Below, one piece after another: positions 6,255-6,376 of a DNA stretch of 6,376 nucleotides (positions are counted from its first letter, which is position 1; each line of letters begins with the position of its first letter). Source of the stretch: Candidatus Kaiserbacteria bacterium (lineage in GTDB: Bacteria > Patescibacteriota > Minisyncoccia > Phycocordibacterales > UBA2100); assembly GCA_026996985.1 (NCBI GenBank), contig JALWJR010000020.1, forward strand, positions 1-6,376, in the 5' to 3' direction. The notes beneath the pieces are model-generated. The model made no database searches. It saw nothing but the letters and a program-made list of their open reading frames with translations, and was not told the DNA's origin. A program made the translations under genes and the position numbers.

Positions 6255-6263
6255 ATAATAACA
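6255..6263 (-). promoter_or_regulatory. Possible extended -10 promoter for the coiled-coil/membrane-protein unit
   Basis: Minus strand TGTTATTAT: hexamer TATTAT (5 of 6 to consensus) preceded by TGn. It sits just past the terminator hairpin and 35 bases upstream of the ATG at 6219, giving a short A+T-rich leader. No convincing -35 at 17 bp, where the terminator stem lies. A second weak candidate is TATTAA nearer the start. The position fits, since a terminator precedes and a new unit must begin here; the motif alone is weak. Confidence 0.35.
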
Positions 6264-6268
6264 CGTAA

Positions 6269-6301
6269 AGAAACCCTTGCTTATCTCAAGCAAGGGTTTC
6301 T
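6269..6301 (-). terminator. Intrinsic terminator hairpin after the partial gene
   Basis: A perfect 14-bp stem (6269-6282 with 6288-6301; core AAACCCTTGCTT / AAGCAAGGGTTT) with a 5-base loop. On the minus strand the stem ends in TTTCT and continues TTACG, a short T-rich tail. It begins 19 bases beyond the stop of the partial gene. The stem is strong and the T-tract modest, so termination is likely. Confidence 0.8.
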
Positions 6302-6320
6302 GTGGAAACAAACCGATTTA

Positions 6321-6376
6321 CTATTTCTGACTTGCAGTCTCCGCCTCTTTTTTGGCTTCTTCGGCCTCTTCGGCCT
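6321..6376 (-). CDS. C-terminal tail of an unidentified gene, cut by the window edge
   Basis: Seen: the frame reads AEEAEEAKKEAETASQK and then TAG, with an in-frame TAA immediately after it (6320-6318), a tandem stop. Only about 18 codons are inside the window. The tail is an Ala/Glu/Lys repeat, as in disordered C-terminal extensions of some ribosomal proteins (for example bS16 or uS2) in candidate-phyla bacteria, but such tails occur on many proteins and the identity cannot be told here. The reading frame is supported by codon sense, by the following terminator and by agreement with the direction of all other genes. Confidence 0.65.
   Translation of the reverse strand, partial: AEEAEEAKKEAETASQK

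Noticed and set aside
5884..6255. Plus-strand open frame of 123 codons, Phe-rich and seemingly hydrophobic
   Set aside because: Same artefact: antisense of the Lys/Glu-rich coiled-coil gene, which has a clear signal peptide and sensible codon use.
11..6323. Recoding of TGA as glycine, as in Gracilibacteria and Absconditabacteria
   Set aside because: All seven visible stops are TAA or TAG, which drew attention, but every gene gives a full-length product under the standard code with no internal TGA. Seven stops are too few to argue from.
6324..6376. Short GGC-CTC/TTC repeats as a tandem DNA repeat
   Set aside because: They are explained by the coding of an Ala-Glu-Glu protein repeat at the end of the partial gene.

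Overview
All genes lie on the minus strand, so transcription runs from high to low coordinates. Six complete genes and the tail of a seventh cover the window with short gaps. No stretch over 300 bases lacks a gene, and I see no tRNA, rRNA, CRISPR array, insertion sequence or attachment site. The features suggest a small-genome, uncultured bacterium of the candidate phyla radiation (Patescibacteria; Parcubacteria- or Microgenomates-like). The grounds are a trigger factor without its isomerase domain, a PilX-type protein with a long beta-rich passenger, an acidic-tailed one-span protein beside a secreted coiled-coil protein, and almost no Shine-Dalgarno sequences. This placement is inference from gene style, not from a marker gene.

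Layout in transcription order. (a) 6376-6321: the last codons of an unidentified gene with an Ala/Glu/Lys-rich tail, then a strong hairpin terminator at 6301-6269. (b) 6219-4814: a two-gene unit encoding a 333-residue exported, highly charged coiled-coil protein and a 126-residue single-span membrane protein with a Gln/Asn-rich N-terminus and acidic C-terminus. It is closed by a perfect 30-bp palindrome with T-tracts (4789-4760). (c) 4725-3649: a 358-residue trigger factor lacking the PPIase domain, with a possible promoter directly against its start codon. (d) 3535-11: a three-gene unit of a PilW/GspJ-like minor pilin (GTG start), a PilX-like pilus protein overlapping it by 7 nt, and a complete ComM/YifB AAA+ ATPase 13 nt further on.

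The (d) unit is the clearest functional story. Minor pilins act in assembling type IV pili, which in many bacteria capture DNA, and ComM is the branch-migration helicase that helps integrate incoming single-stranded DNA. Their tight linkage suggests a DNA-uptake and recombination operon. Unit (b) is the least understood and most interesting: a cysteine- and tryptophan-free envelope pair of complementary architecture. The minor-pilin start codon sits exactly where an extended -10 promoter (TGATATAAT) would begin its transcript, suggesting a leaderless mRNA.
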